Assembly: GCF_001029445.1 (NCBI RefSeq)
Contig: NZ_LDOT01000022.1
Location: forward strand, 1 to 64,000
Source of the DNA: Photobacterium aquae
Lineage (GTDB): Bacteria > Pseudomonadota > Gammaproteobacteria > Enterobacterales > Vibrionaceae
Direction: 5' to 3'
Length of the DNA stretch: 64,000 nt
In this document: in pieces, positions 1-8,992 of the stretch
How the letters are laid out: each line of letters begins with the position of its first letter
Position numbering within the stretch: position 1 is the first letter of the stretch
The notes under the pieces: model-generated
Told to the model about the DNA's origin: nothing
Database searches by the model: none
What the model saw: the letters and a program-made list of their open reading frames with translations, nothing else
Made by a program: the position numbers and the translations under genes

Positions 1-19
1 TCCGCCACTTATTAAGAAA

Positions 20-45
20 CTCTGTCGGTAACGACAGGGTTTTTT
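20..45 (+). terminator. Rho-independent terminator of repeat unit 1
   Basis: Stem CTGTCG/CGACAG around a GTAA loop, then GG and six T. It would end transcription of an RNA gene entering from the left edge. Confidence 0.8.
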
Positions 46-134
46 GCTATATACCGCTCCCAGAGAGCCCTTCGGTCTCTAGGTCGCGGCACAGGCTTTG
101 CGCGTTGAGCCCCGTCCGCTCCGCCACTTATACT

Positions 135-164
135 AAGCCTCAGTCGAAAGACTGGGGCTTTTTT
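135..164 (+). terminator. Rho-independent terminator of repeat unit 2
   Basis: Stem AGCCTCAGTC/GACTGGGGCT with a GAAA tetraloop, followed by T residues. Confidence 0.8.
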
Positions 165-258
165 ACATCTATAGACTATGTTCGCCTTACAGGCGAATGA
201 GTCCCGCTGGTGCGCCAGCCCGGACTAGGCGTCCCCGCCGCTCCGCCACTTCTTCGAA

Positions 259-301
259 AGCCCTCACTGGGCGTGCCCGCAAGAAATAGCGGGGCTTTTT
301 T
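259..301 (+). terminator. Rho-independent terminator of repeat unit 3
   Basis: Stem GCCCGC/GCGGGGC around AAGAAATA, then a run of six T. An alternative pairing uses AAGCCC at 259-263. Confidence 0.7.
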
Positions 302-376
302 ATGTCTGTAATTTTTGATGAATGTTCAGCTTGGTTCTGGGGCATTCGTGGAGGGTGGCGGTGGGAGAGACGATAG

Positions 377-400
377 AAAAAAGGGTAGCTGGAGCTACCC
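377..400 (-). terminator. Terminator of the chitin-utilisation operon
   Basis: On the minus strand GGGTAGCT/AGCTACCC forms a tight hairpin followed by six T (the A run at 377-382). It lies about 115 bp past the stop codon of the phosphohexomutase gene, the last gene of the operon. The rest of 302-514 holds no convincing gene. Confidence 0.8.
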
Positions 401-514
401 CTACCGCGAAGGCTTTTGCCTGCGAAATGTAACAGCTATGCTGCTTGTTACCATAGGATTCAACCTAGGGTTTTACTTCCGTCACGGCAGTGTGTGCCAG
501 AAGTAAAGGGAGGA

Positions 515-1927
515 TTAAATGTCTAAAAATCCTTTTACCTGTTGAACTACACGTTCTGCGGTATCTTTATCTGCCATTTCAGCAAAGATACGTAGCAAAG
601 GTTCTGTACCAGAGAAGCGTGCAATAACCCAACCACCGTTCTTGAAGTAAACTTTGGCCCCATCTTCGTAGCTGACTTTTTCAATCTCAAAGTCGAACTC
701 TGGTAGCTGTTTATCAACGTAGATCTTGTTGTAAAGTGCTTCTTTCGCGGCTGCTTTAAATTTGCAATCGCCTTCGGCGGTATAGGCATAGCCGTATTTA
801 CCGTAGATTTCATCCAATAGTTCAGACAGTTTTTTGCCTGTGACCGAAATCATTTCTACCAATAGGCTTGATGCGAAAACGCCGTCTTTTCCTTTGATGT
901 GGCCACGGATGGTTAAGCCGCCAGAACTTTCGCCACCGATCAGCGAGTCATCAGCCTCCATTTGAGAACTGATATGCTTAAAGCCAACAGGAACCTCGAA
1001 ACTTTTCTCGCCGTGATCGGCGGCGATCTTGTCAAGGATATGCGTGGTTGCAATATTGCGTACTACTGAGCCTTTCCATCCCTTGTACTCTAAGAGATAG
1101 TAATAAAGCAGAATGAGTACTTCGTTTGGATGGATGAAATTGCCCTTCTCATCAATAATGCCCAGACGGTCGGCATCGCCATCAGTACCGATACCGATGT
1201 CGTAGCCTTCGTGGGCGACTAAGTGCATTAGGCTGTACAGTGTTGCTGCACTCGGTGACGGCATCAAGCCACCAAAGTCCGGGTTTTTTCCATCGTTGAT
1301 TACGTCGACTTCACAGCGGCCGTTGATCAATACGGTTTGTAGGGCATTTTTCGCTACGCCGAACATTGGATCGATCAGTACACGAAGATTGGCTTTTTTG
1401 ATTGCCTCGATATCAATAAAGTTAATGATGGAGTCAACGAAATCATTCATAGGGTTGATAATTTCAATTAACTTGTCATCAATCGCCTGCTCAAAATCGA
1501 CACTCTTCACCTGCGCCGCATTAAGTACCGAAATTTGCTGTTCGATCTTTTTCGTGATGATCTCATCTGCATCACGGCCGCCTTCAATAAAGATCTTGAT
1601 ACCGTTGTAGTCCGCAGGGTTGTGCGATGCAGTGATACATGCCGAGTAGGCACAGTTCATTTCTTTGGCTTTGAACATCACGATAGGGGTCGGGACGAAC
1701 TTATCGATAAAGCTTACCCGCACTCCGTTAGCTGCCAACACTTCAGCGAACCAGCAACCCGCCTTATCAGACAAGAAGCGACGGTCATAACCGATAACAA
1801 AACCGCGCTCGGCGACTTGTTCATCGTTAATAATATTTGCTAATGCTTGGGCAACGAGACGTACATTGTCCTTGGTAAATTCTTCACCAATAAAGGCGCG
1901 CCAGCCTCCGGTTCCAAATTGAATCAT
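515..1927 (-). CDS. Phosphoglucomutase/phosphomannomutase-family enzyme, probable GlcNAc-1-phosphate mutase
   Basis: A 470-residue member of the alpha-D-phosphohexomutase superfamily with all four active-site signatures: phosphoserine loop TASHNP (Ser101), metal loop DGDADR at 249-254, sugar-binding GGESSG at 331-336, and phosphate-binding RFSGTEPLLR at 437-446. It is the last gene of the chitin operon, 57 bp after chitobiose phosphorylase. ATG start with AGGAG at 1935-1939. The upstream enzyme releases GlcNAc-1-P, so the likely job is conversion of GlcNAc-1-P to GlcNAc-6-P for NagA; this substrate is inferred from context. Phosphomannomutase or phosphoglucomutase activity cannot be excluded from motifs alone. 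Cytoplasmic, no signal peptide. Confidence 0.88.
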   Translation of the reverse strand: MIQFGTGGWRAFIGEEFTKDNVRLVAQALANIINDEQVAERGFVIGYDRRFLSDKAGCWFAEVLAANGVRVSFIDKFVPTPIVMFKAKEMNCAYSACITASHNPADYNGIKIFIEGGRDADEIITKKIEQQISVLNAAQVKSVDFEQAIDDKLIEIINPMNDFVDSIINFIDIEAIKKANLRVLIDPMFGVAKNALQTVLINGRCEVDVINDGKNPDFGGLMPSPSAATLYSLMHLVAHEGYDIGIGTDGDADRLGIIDEKGNFIHPNEVLILLYYYLLEYKGWKGSVVRNIATTHILDKIAADHGEKSFEVPVGFKHISSQMEADDSLIGGESSGGLTIRGHIKGKDGVFASSLLVEMISVTGKKLSELLDEIYGKYGYAYTAEGDCKFKAAAKEALYNKIYVDKQLPEFDFEIEKVSYEDGAKVYFKNGGWVIARFSGTEPLLRIFAEMADKDTAERVVQQVKGFLDI

Positions 1928-1984
1928 TGTGGAACTCCTATTTCTCTCGTAGATAGAAGGGGCGCAAGGGGCGCCCCAAACTGT

Positions 1985-4390
1985 TTAACCCATTACTACT
2001 GTGATGGTGTTAGTTGTGCCTTCTGGTTGAACAGGGACGGTATCACCAATGATCTCACCGTTCAGAGTGATGGATTTGACCCCTTTGCTGACACCATTCG
2101 GATTTTCAACCTTGATTTGATAGGTTGCCCCAAGCCATTGGCGAGTTACTTCAAAGCCCGGCCAGTTGGTTGGGATGCATGGGTCGATGGTCAAACCGTC
2201 GAAGCCTGTGCGTACACCCAAAATGAAGTTGGTGACGGCGAAGTAGGCCCAGCCGGAAGTACCTGTTAGCCAAGGGTGGTTGGCACGGCCATGATCCTGA
2301 TGGTCACGACCCATGATGAATTGAACGTATGAGTATGGTTCTGCAATACGTTTTTCTATCATGTCATTTTGGTTGTATGGGTTCAGTGCATCGTAGAACT
2401 TCATTGCACGGTCACCACGGCCCAGTTTTGCTTCGGCAACCCATGCCCATGGGTTAGGGTGTGAGAAGATCGCCCCGTTTTCTTTTACGCCTTGGTATAC
2501 GCGAGTCACGAAGCCGATATCATCATTTGGTGTAGCAAATGATGGAGAGTTCAGGTGTAGGCCGAACTCGGAGAATAGGTTCTCGTCAACGGCATCCATT
2601 GCTTTCTCCCCACGCTCCTGAGAGACGGCACCGGAGAGAACAGCTAATGTATTTGACTCAAGGTGGACGCGGCCTTCTTTTTGTTGCGCAGTACCGATCT
2701 TGTCACCATTCTTGGTTAGGCCACGGATATACCAACCGCCTTCGTCATCCCATAGGTGTGTTTCGCACGCTTCGCGAACGTTGGCTGCCATGATGGTGTA
2801 CTTCTCAACGTCTTCTTTCTTGCCGAGGAATTTGGCAAGGTCGATGAACTCCTGCAGAGCCCAGAAGTGGAGGAATGACACCATTGATGATTCGCCACCG
2901 CCCAGGTTCAGGCAGTCGTTCCAGTCAGCACGAAGACCTTTACAGATCCCTGTTTGACCGACATATTCCGCAGAGAAGTCCAGCGCTGCTTTCATGTGCT
3001 CATAAACGGTTGCGTTGCCGCCATCTGCGTACGGGAATACTTCATCAAAAAAGCCGTGTTCGCCGGTTTCCATGACGTACTTACAGATGGTAGGCACCAG
3101 CCATAGGTGATCATCTGAGCAGGTATCCTCGATACCGTGGATCTTGTCTTCATCAGATGGAGTAGGAACAACCGTTGGTGATTTCGATGGTTTAACGTCA
3201 GCTTTTTCTGGATCGAACCAATCTGGATCAAAGAGGTGCAGACCGTAACCCGCTTTCACCTGACCGCGTAGCAGGTCAACGATGCGCTTGCGGGTCATCG
3301 CTGGGTTAGCATGCGGTACAGAGATCGCGTCTTGCGCTGTGTCGCGATAGCCAAGGCCGGTACGGCCGCCAACTTCGATAAATGAAGCAAAGCGAGACCA
3401 AACCACACAGGTTTCTGCTTGGTACAGTGTCCAAGCATTGATCATGGTATCCAGGCCTTCGTTTGGCGATTTTACTTGGAATTTGCCACAACGCTCATCC
3501 CAGTGTGCTTTGATGCCAGCGAATGCGTTATCAACTTCAGCAAGATCTTGGTATTTAGCACGCAGACGCTCGCCATTGCCTTTGCCGATACCCAGAATGT
3601 AAGCGAAGCGAACTTCTTCACCAGGCTGGATTGTGAACTGCTTGTGCAGTGAACCACAGTGGTTGTAACACGTTTGTGCGGTGTTGAAGCACTTGCCTTG
3701 CTCAACTGCCTGAGGGTTTGACTCGTCACGGTATAGACCGAGGAAGCTGTCACGCTGGCCGTCGTATGAGTCAGGATCAAATGTCGATGCTAGGTAGTAG
3801 AAGCCTTCGAAATCATTCGTGTTGTAGTACAGATCGTACTCAATAACACCGTCGTTGTATGCCGTACCCGCTGAGTACAGTGACATCTGATGGTTCTGGT
3901 TATCTGACTGGATATGGCTGAACGAGAACTCAACGAACGAGAATGCGCTGATAGTACGTGGTTTGTCAGAAGTGTTCTTGATCACAACATCCCAGACTTC
4001 AGCATCTTCGCCTTTTGGCACGAACAGCGTTTTAGTTGCTTCGATCCCGTTGTAGTCACACTTGAACTTAGAGTAGGACAAGCCGTGACGAACTTCGTAG
4101 CTTGCTTCGTCTAGGCTTTTCGCCACTGGCTGCCATGAGATAGACCAGTAATCACCGGTTTCGTCATCACGCAGGTAGACATAGTGTCCTGGGCGGTCAA
4201 ATGTCGCATTCGGACGGAATTTGGTGACGCGATTGTATTCTGGTGAGTTGTAGAAAGAATAACCGCCGGCATTGTGCGAAATCACCGTACAGAACTTTTC
4301 TGTGCCTAGGTAGTTTGTCCATGGCGCAGGAACATCCGGGCGAGTGATGACATACTCTCTGTTTGCGTTGTCAAAATAACCGTATTTCAT
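1985..4390 (-). CDS. chbP: N,N'-diacetylchitobiose phosphorylase (GH94)
   Basis: An 801-residue protein, the length of the characterised Vibrio proteolyticus enzyme as I recall it. The family cleaves (GlcNAc)2 with inorganic phosphate into alpha-GlcNAc-1-phosphate and GlcNAc, saving one ATP. The catalytic Asp of V. proteolyticus (Asp492) falls exactly on the first Asp after Asn in DWNDCLN here (residue 492). The N-terminal part is the beta-sandwich and the C-terminal part the (alpha/alpha)6 barrel typical of GH94. No signal peptide, so cytoplasmic. It lies between the GH20 gene (38 bp) and the mutase gene in a minus-strand operon. Start MKYGYFDN is the only sensible one. Confidence 0.95.
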   Translation of the reverse strand: MKYGYFDNANREYVITRPDVPAPWTNYLGTEKFCTVISHNAGGYSFYNSPEYNRVTKFRPNATFDRPGHYVYLRDDETGDYWSISWQPVAKSLDEASYEVRHGLSYSKFKCDYNGIEATKTLFVPKGEDAEVWDVVIKNTSDKPRTISAFSFVEFSFSHIQSDNQNHQMSLYSAGTAYNDGVIEYDLYYNTNDFEGFYYLASTFDPDSYDGQRDSFLGLYRDESNPQAVEQGKCFNTAQTCYNHCGSLHKQFTIQPGEEVRFAYILGIGKGNGERLRAKYQDLAEVDNAFAGIKAHWDERCGKFQVKSPNEGLDTMINAWTLYQAETCVVWSRFASFIEVGGRTGLGYRDTAQDAISVPHANPAMTRKRIVDLLRGQVKAGYGLHLFDPDWFDPEKADVKPSKSPTVVPTPSDEDKIHGIEDTCSDDHLWLVPTICKYVMETGEHGFFDEVFPYADGGNATVYEHMKAALDFSAEYVGQTGICKGLRADWNDCLNLGGGESSMVSFLHFWALQEFIDLAKFLGKKEDVEKYTIMAANVREACETHLWDDEGGWYIRGLTKNGDKIGTAQQKEGRVHLESNTLAVLSGAVSQERGEKAMDAVDENLFSEFGLHLNSPSFATPNDDIGFVTRVYQGVKENGAIFSHPNPWAWVAEAKLGRGDRAMKFYDALNPYNQNDMIEKRIAEPYSYVQFIMGRDHQDHGRANHPWLTGTSGWAYFAVTNFILGVRTGFDGLTIDPCIPTNWPGFEVTRQWLGATYQIKVENPNGVSKGVKSITLNGEIIGDTVPVQPEGTTNTITVVMG

Positions 4391-4428
4391 TGTTTCAGTC
4401 CTTGTTACTAATCGTTGTCTTGCGCATC

Positions 4429-6360
4429 TTATTCGCAGCGACGGTAGTTGATGCCGACCTTGTCGAGGTACTGCAACTGGCCATTAAGGCGAGCCGAAAA
4501 CTCCGGCCAGTCACGTTGGTGTGGTGCGGTCCAGCCTAGCTCGGCAACAGCCAGCAGGCGTGGGTAAATCATGTATTCAAAGCGACTTTGGTTGTTGACT
4601 AACTCACACCATAGTGCTCCTTGGACGCCTTTGACCTTTTGGTGGGCTGGGTCGTCTGCCGGAAGCTGGCTGAGTGGTTGGTAGTTGTAAACCTGTTCTA
4701 GCGGCAATTTACCTGCCCAATCTACGCCGACTTCTTCGGCGGAGTGGCCCTGGGCCATATCAAGGTAGGTAAACTGGGCGGGCTGCATAACAACGTCATA
4801 GCCAGCTTGGGCGCAGGTCAACCCTGCCTCTTCGCTTAGCCAAGAGAAGATGACCGTTTCCTTGCTGACCTTGTCACCGTGAGTGGCTTCTTCCCATCCC
4901 ATCATCCGTTTGCCCTTGCTGGCGAGGTGATTTTCGACAAAGCGCAGCAGGTGCCCCTGTAGCTCTTTGGGATCGTTATAGCCATGCTCATCCATCAGTG
5001 ACTGGCAGGCAGGGCTGTCAGTCCAGACCCCTTTTGGCACCTCGTCGGCGCCGATATGAACATACGGGGCAGGGAATAGCTCACAGATTTCATCGAGCAC
5101 TTTGGTCAGGAAGATATAGGTGCCTTTCAGTGCCGGAGACAGGATATTGTCGTTATAGCCTTGGATACTGCGGTAGGCTGAGCGATCTTCTGGGTCGACC
5201 AGCAGATCGGGCAGTGACTTGATAGCTGCACGGCAGTGACCCGGAATATCCACCTCCGGGATCACTATCAGCCCTCGGTCTGCGGCATAGGAGATAACCT
5301 CACGGATATCTTGCTTGGTGTAGAAACCGCCGTAGCGCTGCCCGATGGTTGTAAATTGGGGCTGGATAGCCTCATTCGGACCACGCCAAGCACCAACCCG
5401 GGTCAGTTCAGGATAGGCATCGATCTCTACCCGCCAGCCCTCGTCATCGGTCAGGTGCCAATGGAAAACATTGAACTTGTAACGAGCCAATTGATCGATC
5501 AGGAATTTGATTCTCTTGAGTGGATGGAAATGCCGCCCACAGTCAAGCATCATGCCCCGGTGGCCAAAATGCGGCGCATCGGAGACTTCCGCCATCGGGA
5601 TCCGGTATGCGGCATCGGGCTGATGGCTGGTTTTGGCTGGGATCATCTGAAGCAGTGTTGCTGTTGCATGGCAAAAGCCTGATTCAGAGCTGGCGATCAG
5701 CCAGATATCATCCGGTTCAACGAGCAGTTGATAGGCTCCCGGTGCGAGCTTCTCCCTAAATTGGTAGTGGATATTGCCATTTGAACGGGTCGCTATATCG
5801 TCATGCAGCAAGCATTCAAGTTCGTTGCTCAGCCAGCGGCTGGCACCGGCCGCCATGATATGGTCGACGGCAATGGCAGCATGCTGGGTGAGTTTGAACT
5901 CACCACCAAGTGGTTTGAGGTGTTTCGGCTTAGGAATAATGCAGATCCCCGTTACCTCTTCAAGCGGGGAATTATGACGCTCATGTTCGGGGTGTTGTAA
6001 ACCAAATGCCGTGATCTCTACCGGAATGGGCTGGATCAATGGTGCATCATGGCTGGTGCTGACAAAGGCATCGATGATCCCGTCATCAAGCAGAGTAAAA
6101 GGTGCGGTACCAATATTGAATTCAGTATAAAAGTGGCCGTTAGGCTGCAGAACTTCATCGTTGGCTGATGTGAGAACACAGTAGCTGCCAATCTGCTCAA
6201 GCTGTCCCCGTGTCAGGGATTGAGCCTGTATCCAGCGGCCCATCGTAAAGTGCAATGACCAATGAGCCAGTGGTTTATCGGACAAGTTGTGCAGGGTCAG
6301 TGCCAAACGGGACTGATTCTGTTGCTGTTCAATAACGACGAAATCAAGACGAAAACTCAT
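4429..6360 (-). CDS. Cytoplasmic beta-N-acetylhexosaminidase (GH20)
   Basis: About 643 residues. The GH20 signature HIGADE with the catalytic Asp-Glu pair is at D439/E440, and HWHLTDDEGWR, typical of the barrel entrance, is near residue 300. The first ~140 residues form the non-catalytic N-terminal domain. It lacks a signal peptide, which fits hydrolysis of imported chitooligosaccharides to GlcNAc inside the cell. A GTG at 6372 overlaps the kinase stop (GTGA), but has no Shine-Dalgarno sequence; the ATG at 6360 has GAG at suitable spacing and is preferred, adding or removing only four residues. Overlap or near-overlap with the kinase gene implies translational coupling. Confidence 0.92.
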   Translation of the reverse strand: MSFRLDFVVIEQQQNQSRLALTLHNLSDKPLAHWSLHFTMGRWIQAQSLTRGQLEQIGSYCVLTSANDEVLQPNGHFYTEFNIGTAPFTLLDDGIIDAFVSTSHDAPLIQPIPVEITAFGLQHPEHERHNSPLEEVTGICIIPKPKHLKPLGGEFKLTQHAAIAVDHIMAAGASRWLSNELECLLHDDIATRSNGNIHYQFREKLAPGAYQLLVEPDDIWLIASSESGFCHATATLLQMIPAKTSHQPDAAYRIPMAEVSDAPHFGHRGMMLDCGRHFHPLKRIKFLIDQLARYKFNVFHWHLTDDEGWRVEIDAYPELTRVGAWRGPNEAIQPQFTTIGQRYGGFYTKQDIREVISYAADRGLIVIPEVDIPGHCRAAIKSLPDLLVDPEDRSAYRSIQGYNDNILSPALKGTYIFLTKVLDEICELFPAPYVHIGADEVPKGVWTDSPACQSLMDEHGYNDPKELQGHLLRFVENHLASKGKRMMGWEEATHGDKVSKETVIFSWLSEEAGLTCAQAGYDVVMQPAQFTYLDMAQGHSAEEVGVDWAGKLPLEQVYNYQPLSQLPADDPAHQKVKGVQGALWCELVNNQSRFEYMIYPRLLAVAELGWTAPHQRDWPEFSARLNGQLQYLDKVGINYRRCE

Positions 6361-6368
6361 AGCCGATC

Positions 6369-7256
6369 TCACAAAGGGTAGAGGTTATGGTTGCCGCCGG
6401 CCATTGCCAGCGCACCATCCATGGCATCGCCTTGAGGGATGGCAATGCATTTCTGTAATGGCGGGATCAGCCATGGCTTGATCCGTTCCGCAATACTGCC
6501 CATCAAGCAGATTTGGTCTGCGCCGCGGGCGCGCAGAGCCTTCATCCACATTTCGATGTCCGCAGCCGTTTGGTTCAGTAGCTCGATGGCTAGCCCGTCC
6601 CCGAGGGAGGCGTACTCGAATATTTCCGGTGAGAACTTGCCGTAATCACAAGGTCTGGCTGACTTAGACCACTCGACAATCGAATCAATATCGTTGTTGA
6701 AGTGCGCAAGGATATAAGCCGCCAGCGGGGTGATAGTGCGGATCCCGTCATGGGCCAGCAATACCTGCTGGATAAGGCGAAGCCCCATAACAGCACCGCC
6801 GCCTTGATCGGAAATCGGGAACTCACGGCCGCCGACGATATGCTGTTCGCCCTGATGGAGGAAAATGCCGCATGAGCCGGTGCCGGCTATCAAGATTGCA
6901 CCGTCTTTGCCGCCCCAGGCCCCGAGGCAAGCGCCATAGGCATCGGTATTGAGAGTGACTTTGGCATAAGGGTGCGGCTGGGCCATAAAGTCGTACCATG
7001 CGGACTTCTGCTCGGCACCCGCCAGAGCAAGGCCGACAGACATTGCGGCAAAGCTTGTTTGATCTAGGCCGGCATGGGTTGCGGCAGTGGCAATGGCCTC
7101 GTTGATCGATGCCATGGCGATATCGGCGCCAAGGAGAATGTTAGCGCTACCGGTTTTGGCCTCGCCGAGAAACGTGCCGTTGGTGTCAGTGATCCTTGCG
7201 CGGCAAGAGGTGCCCCCTCCGTCCACACCGACAAAATAGCGGATAGAGTTAGTCAT
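6369..7256 (-). CDS. gspK: Glucosamine/N-acetylglucosamine kinase (BadF/BadG family)
   Basis: A 295-residue ASKHA-fold kinase. The phosphate-1 loop DGGGTSCR is at 12-19, a candidate catalytic Asp is D105 in NTDAYGA, and adenosine/phosphate-2 motifs are GTGS at 125-128 and DQGGGAVMG near 150-158. The V. cholerae counterpart of this operon position was characterised as a glucosamine-specific kinase (GspK). Coupling to the GH9 glucosaminidase just upstream, whose stop overlaps this start by 8 bp, supports phosphorylation of GlcN released from partly deacetylated chitin. GlcNAc as the substrate remains possible because the family contains both. Confidence 0.82.
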   Translation of the reverse strand: MTNSIRYFVGVDGGGTSCRARITDTNGTFLGEAKTGSANILLGADIAMASINEAIATAATHAGLDQTSFAAMSVGLALAGAEQKSAWYDFMAQPHPYAKVTLNTDAYGACLGAWGGKDGAILIAGTGSCGIFLHQGEQHIVGGREFPISDQGGGAVMGLRLIQQVLLAHDGIRTITPLAAYILAHFNNDIDSIVEWSKSARPCDYGKFSPEIFEYASLGDGLAIELLNQTAADIEMWMKALRARGADQICLMGSIAERIKPWLIPPLQKCIAIPQGDAMDGALAMAGGNHNLYPL

Positions 7257-8982
7257 TGTTTCGCTCCTTGAACTGTAGAGTCACGGCCAGTAGATACCAA
7301 GCCGCATGGGGGATCCATTGCTCGCCCCAACGCCAGTTTTGCAAGATATCCTGATGGTGAGGTGCCGGATTGAAGGCGATATCTTGTTCGTTGTCGAATC
7401 CCGAGGTGATGCCGTTGCATATCCCGCCGCGGGCATTGGTAAAACCGAGTTCTGGCAGGTAATCAGGGTTATTGCGGCCATGACCGTCAAGCATAGACAT
7501 ATCGAATGGGTTCAGGCCGATAATCCAGTCCAGCAGCTTTTGGCCGTAGGCTTTCAATTCGGGTTTCAGAGGCTTGCAGGCGGTGTTGCCTGCGGCCAGA
7601 AATGCCATGCTGGCCAATGATGCAAGGCGGGCGTTTTCCCCTTGCCACCAGTAACCCGTTTCGTTGTTGTGAGGAATGAAGAAAGCCAAGTGTTTTTGGC
7701 CATCGACCGCCTTAACGTACTGTCTTGGGTAGCCGAACGGATTACTGACTGCGTTGGTAATATCAAGCTCAAAGGCAACGGCATTGGCAATAACCTCACC
7801 GATAGCGTTTTGCTGGTCGTGATCAGGCTCAATGGCTTGGTATTGGATCAGGCTGATCACCGGCAGGCCGGCTTCTGCGGCGTGGAAATATGGCCGGCTG
7901 CCATCACTGTTGGCTGCCCAGTAGTGGCTCTGGTTACTGTCGCTCATTTGCCTGTTGCTCAGGCGGCTTGCCCAATGACGGGCCTGTGCAAGGTAATCAT
8001 GGTTGCTGGTGGCGCGGTAGATCTCGACGGCGGCTAGCAACGCACAATACTCATCAATAATATTCTCGGCCTGATCATCGAGGTACTGGCTATTGTGCTC
8101 TACAAGGTGCCAGTAGCCTTTTTCGGCTGCGGCTAGATACGCAGCGGCTTGGTTAGCCGGATAGTCCAAACGCTTGGCTGTTGCGCCTGAAAGGGTTCGG
8201 CTGGCCGCAGCGAGGGCGGCAATAGCAATACCACCACCTTGCCGAAAACCGGCTTGGTACTGATTGGATTTGTCGCCGCTTTGGTGGGCGTAGGCACAAA
8301 TTTCGCGCTGGCTGGTTTGTTTGCTCCACTTATCAAATACCGTCATGTAGAAGAAACCTTGCGGAGATTGCATTCGTAGCAGGAAGTCGGCTCCGAAAAG
8401 GGCTTCTTCTAGCAACCGGATACGGCTGAAATCGGCAAATGCCTCTTCATGTTCCAGTATTTCGAAAGACGCAAGCATGTTCCAAACCACCATCGGAATT
8501 TGCTGGGGGTTGAAGTAGTTGCTGAATGACAAATGGCTGAGGTACTTACTGACGTCACCGGATGCGTCATACCAGCCACCCCGTGCATCAATGGTAGCGT
8601 CTGAGCCGAAAAGCGGTGCTTGTTGGTCGGCTAGATCAAACTTGCCGCCGCAGCGCTGTGATTTGAAATAGTGCAGAACATCGCTGAAAGTGCGATCCAT
8701 CAACAGTCCATCGGCAACCATAAACGGTGCGGATAAAACGTCACCAACACGGATTTGGTATTCCCCGCACTCGGTGAGTGCGGAGAAATCAACGGTATAA
8801 GTGAGACCTGTATGCCATTGGTCGACAGGACCACAGGCCTCAAGAGGCAGCTGCATCACTGGCTGTTGGCTGCGGGCACAGAGTAAATCGGCGTTGTGTG
8901 CATCGACAGGTAATGCCGATTGGACAACCGCGTGTTTGTGGCCGAAGCGCTCATAGCCTAGGTGGTTGGTTAACAGCTGCAT
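7249..8982 (-). CDS. GH9 exo-beta-D-glucosaminidase / cellulase-fold glycosidase
   Basis: A 577-residue protein with an N-terminal Ig-like cellulase domain (about residues 1-90) and a GH9 (alpha/alpha)6 barrel. The nucleophile-side motif is GGWYDASGD at about 135-143, corresponding to GGWYDAGD of endoglucanases. Proteins of this type in Vibrionaceae chitin operons have been described as exo-beta-D-glucosaminidases acting on GlcN-GlcNAc. No signal peptide, so intracellular. The reading frame extends 13 codons further upstream, but the ATG at 8982 has GGAGG five bases before it and lies just past the stop of the ATPase gene, so it is chosen. Annotation as an endoglucanase would be misleading here. 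Confidence 0.85.
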   Translation of the reverse strand: MQLLTNHLGYERFGHKHAVVQSALPVDAHNADLLCARSQQPVMQLPLEACGPVDQWHTGLTYTVDFSALTECGEYQIRVGDVLSAPFMVADGLLMDRTFSDVLHYFKSQRCGGKFDLADQQAPLFGSDATIDARGGWYDASGDVSKYLSHLSFSNYFNPQQIPMVVWNMLASFEILEHEEAFADFSRIRLLEEALFGADFLLRMQSPQGFFYMTVFDKWSKQTSQREICAYAHQSGDKSNQYQAGFRQGGGIAIAALAAASRTLSGATAKRLDYPANQAAAYLAAAEKGYWHLVEHNSQYLDDQAENIIDEYCALLAAVEIYRATSNHDYLAQARHWASRLSNRQMSDSNQSHYWAANSDGSRPYFHAAEAGLPVISLIQYQAIEPDHDQQNAIGEVIANAVAFELDITNAVSNPFGYPRQYVKAVDGQKHLAFFIPHNNETGYWWQGENARLASLASMAFLAAGNTACKPLKPELKAYGQKLLDWIIGLNPFDMSMLDGHGRNNPDYLPELGFTNARGGICNGITSGFDNEQDIAFNPAPHHQDILQNWRWGEQWIPHAAWYLLAVTLQFKERNND

Positions 8983-8992
8983 TTTTCCTCCA

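Larger units (their letters stand above)
1..301 (+). repeat. Three tandem tRNA-3'-end-like units, each with a terminator (rtT-like)
   Basis: The string TCCGCCACTT occurs at 1-10, 120-129 and 242-251 (the last ends TTC), giving a period of about 119-122 bp. It is preceded by GTCCGC or GCCGC in the second and third copies and resembles the acceptor 3' end, CCA and first trailer bases of a tRNA such as tRNA-Ser. Each copy is followed at once by a Rho-independent terminator. The bodies of the units differ but hold small hairpins, e.g. TTCGCC/GGCGAA at 181-197. No complete tRNA cloverleaf with a matching 5' acceptor strand is visible. The layout recalls the rtT repeats downstream of E. coli tyrT; an intact tRNA gene probably lies just left of the window. 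Origin is inference. Confidence 0.5.

Noticed and set aside
46..131. Complete tRNA gene within the repeat units
   Set aside because: Only a 3'-end-like tail is present; no 5' acceptor strand complementary to CCGCTCC and no T-loop GTTCGA.
315..506. 63-codon plus-strand frame right of the terminator units
   Set aside because: No SD, overlaps the operon terminator hairpin, odd composition; not supported as a gene.
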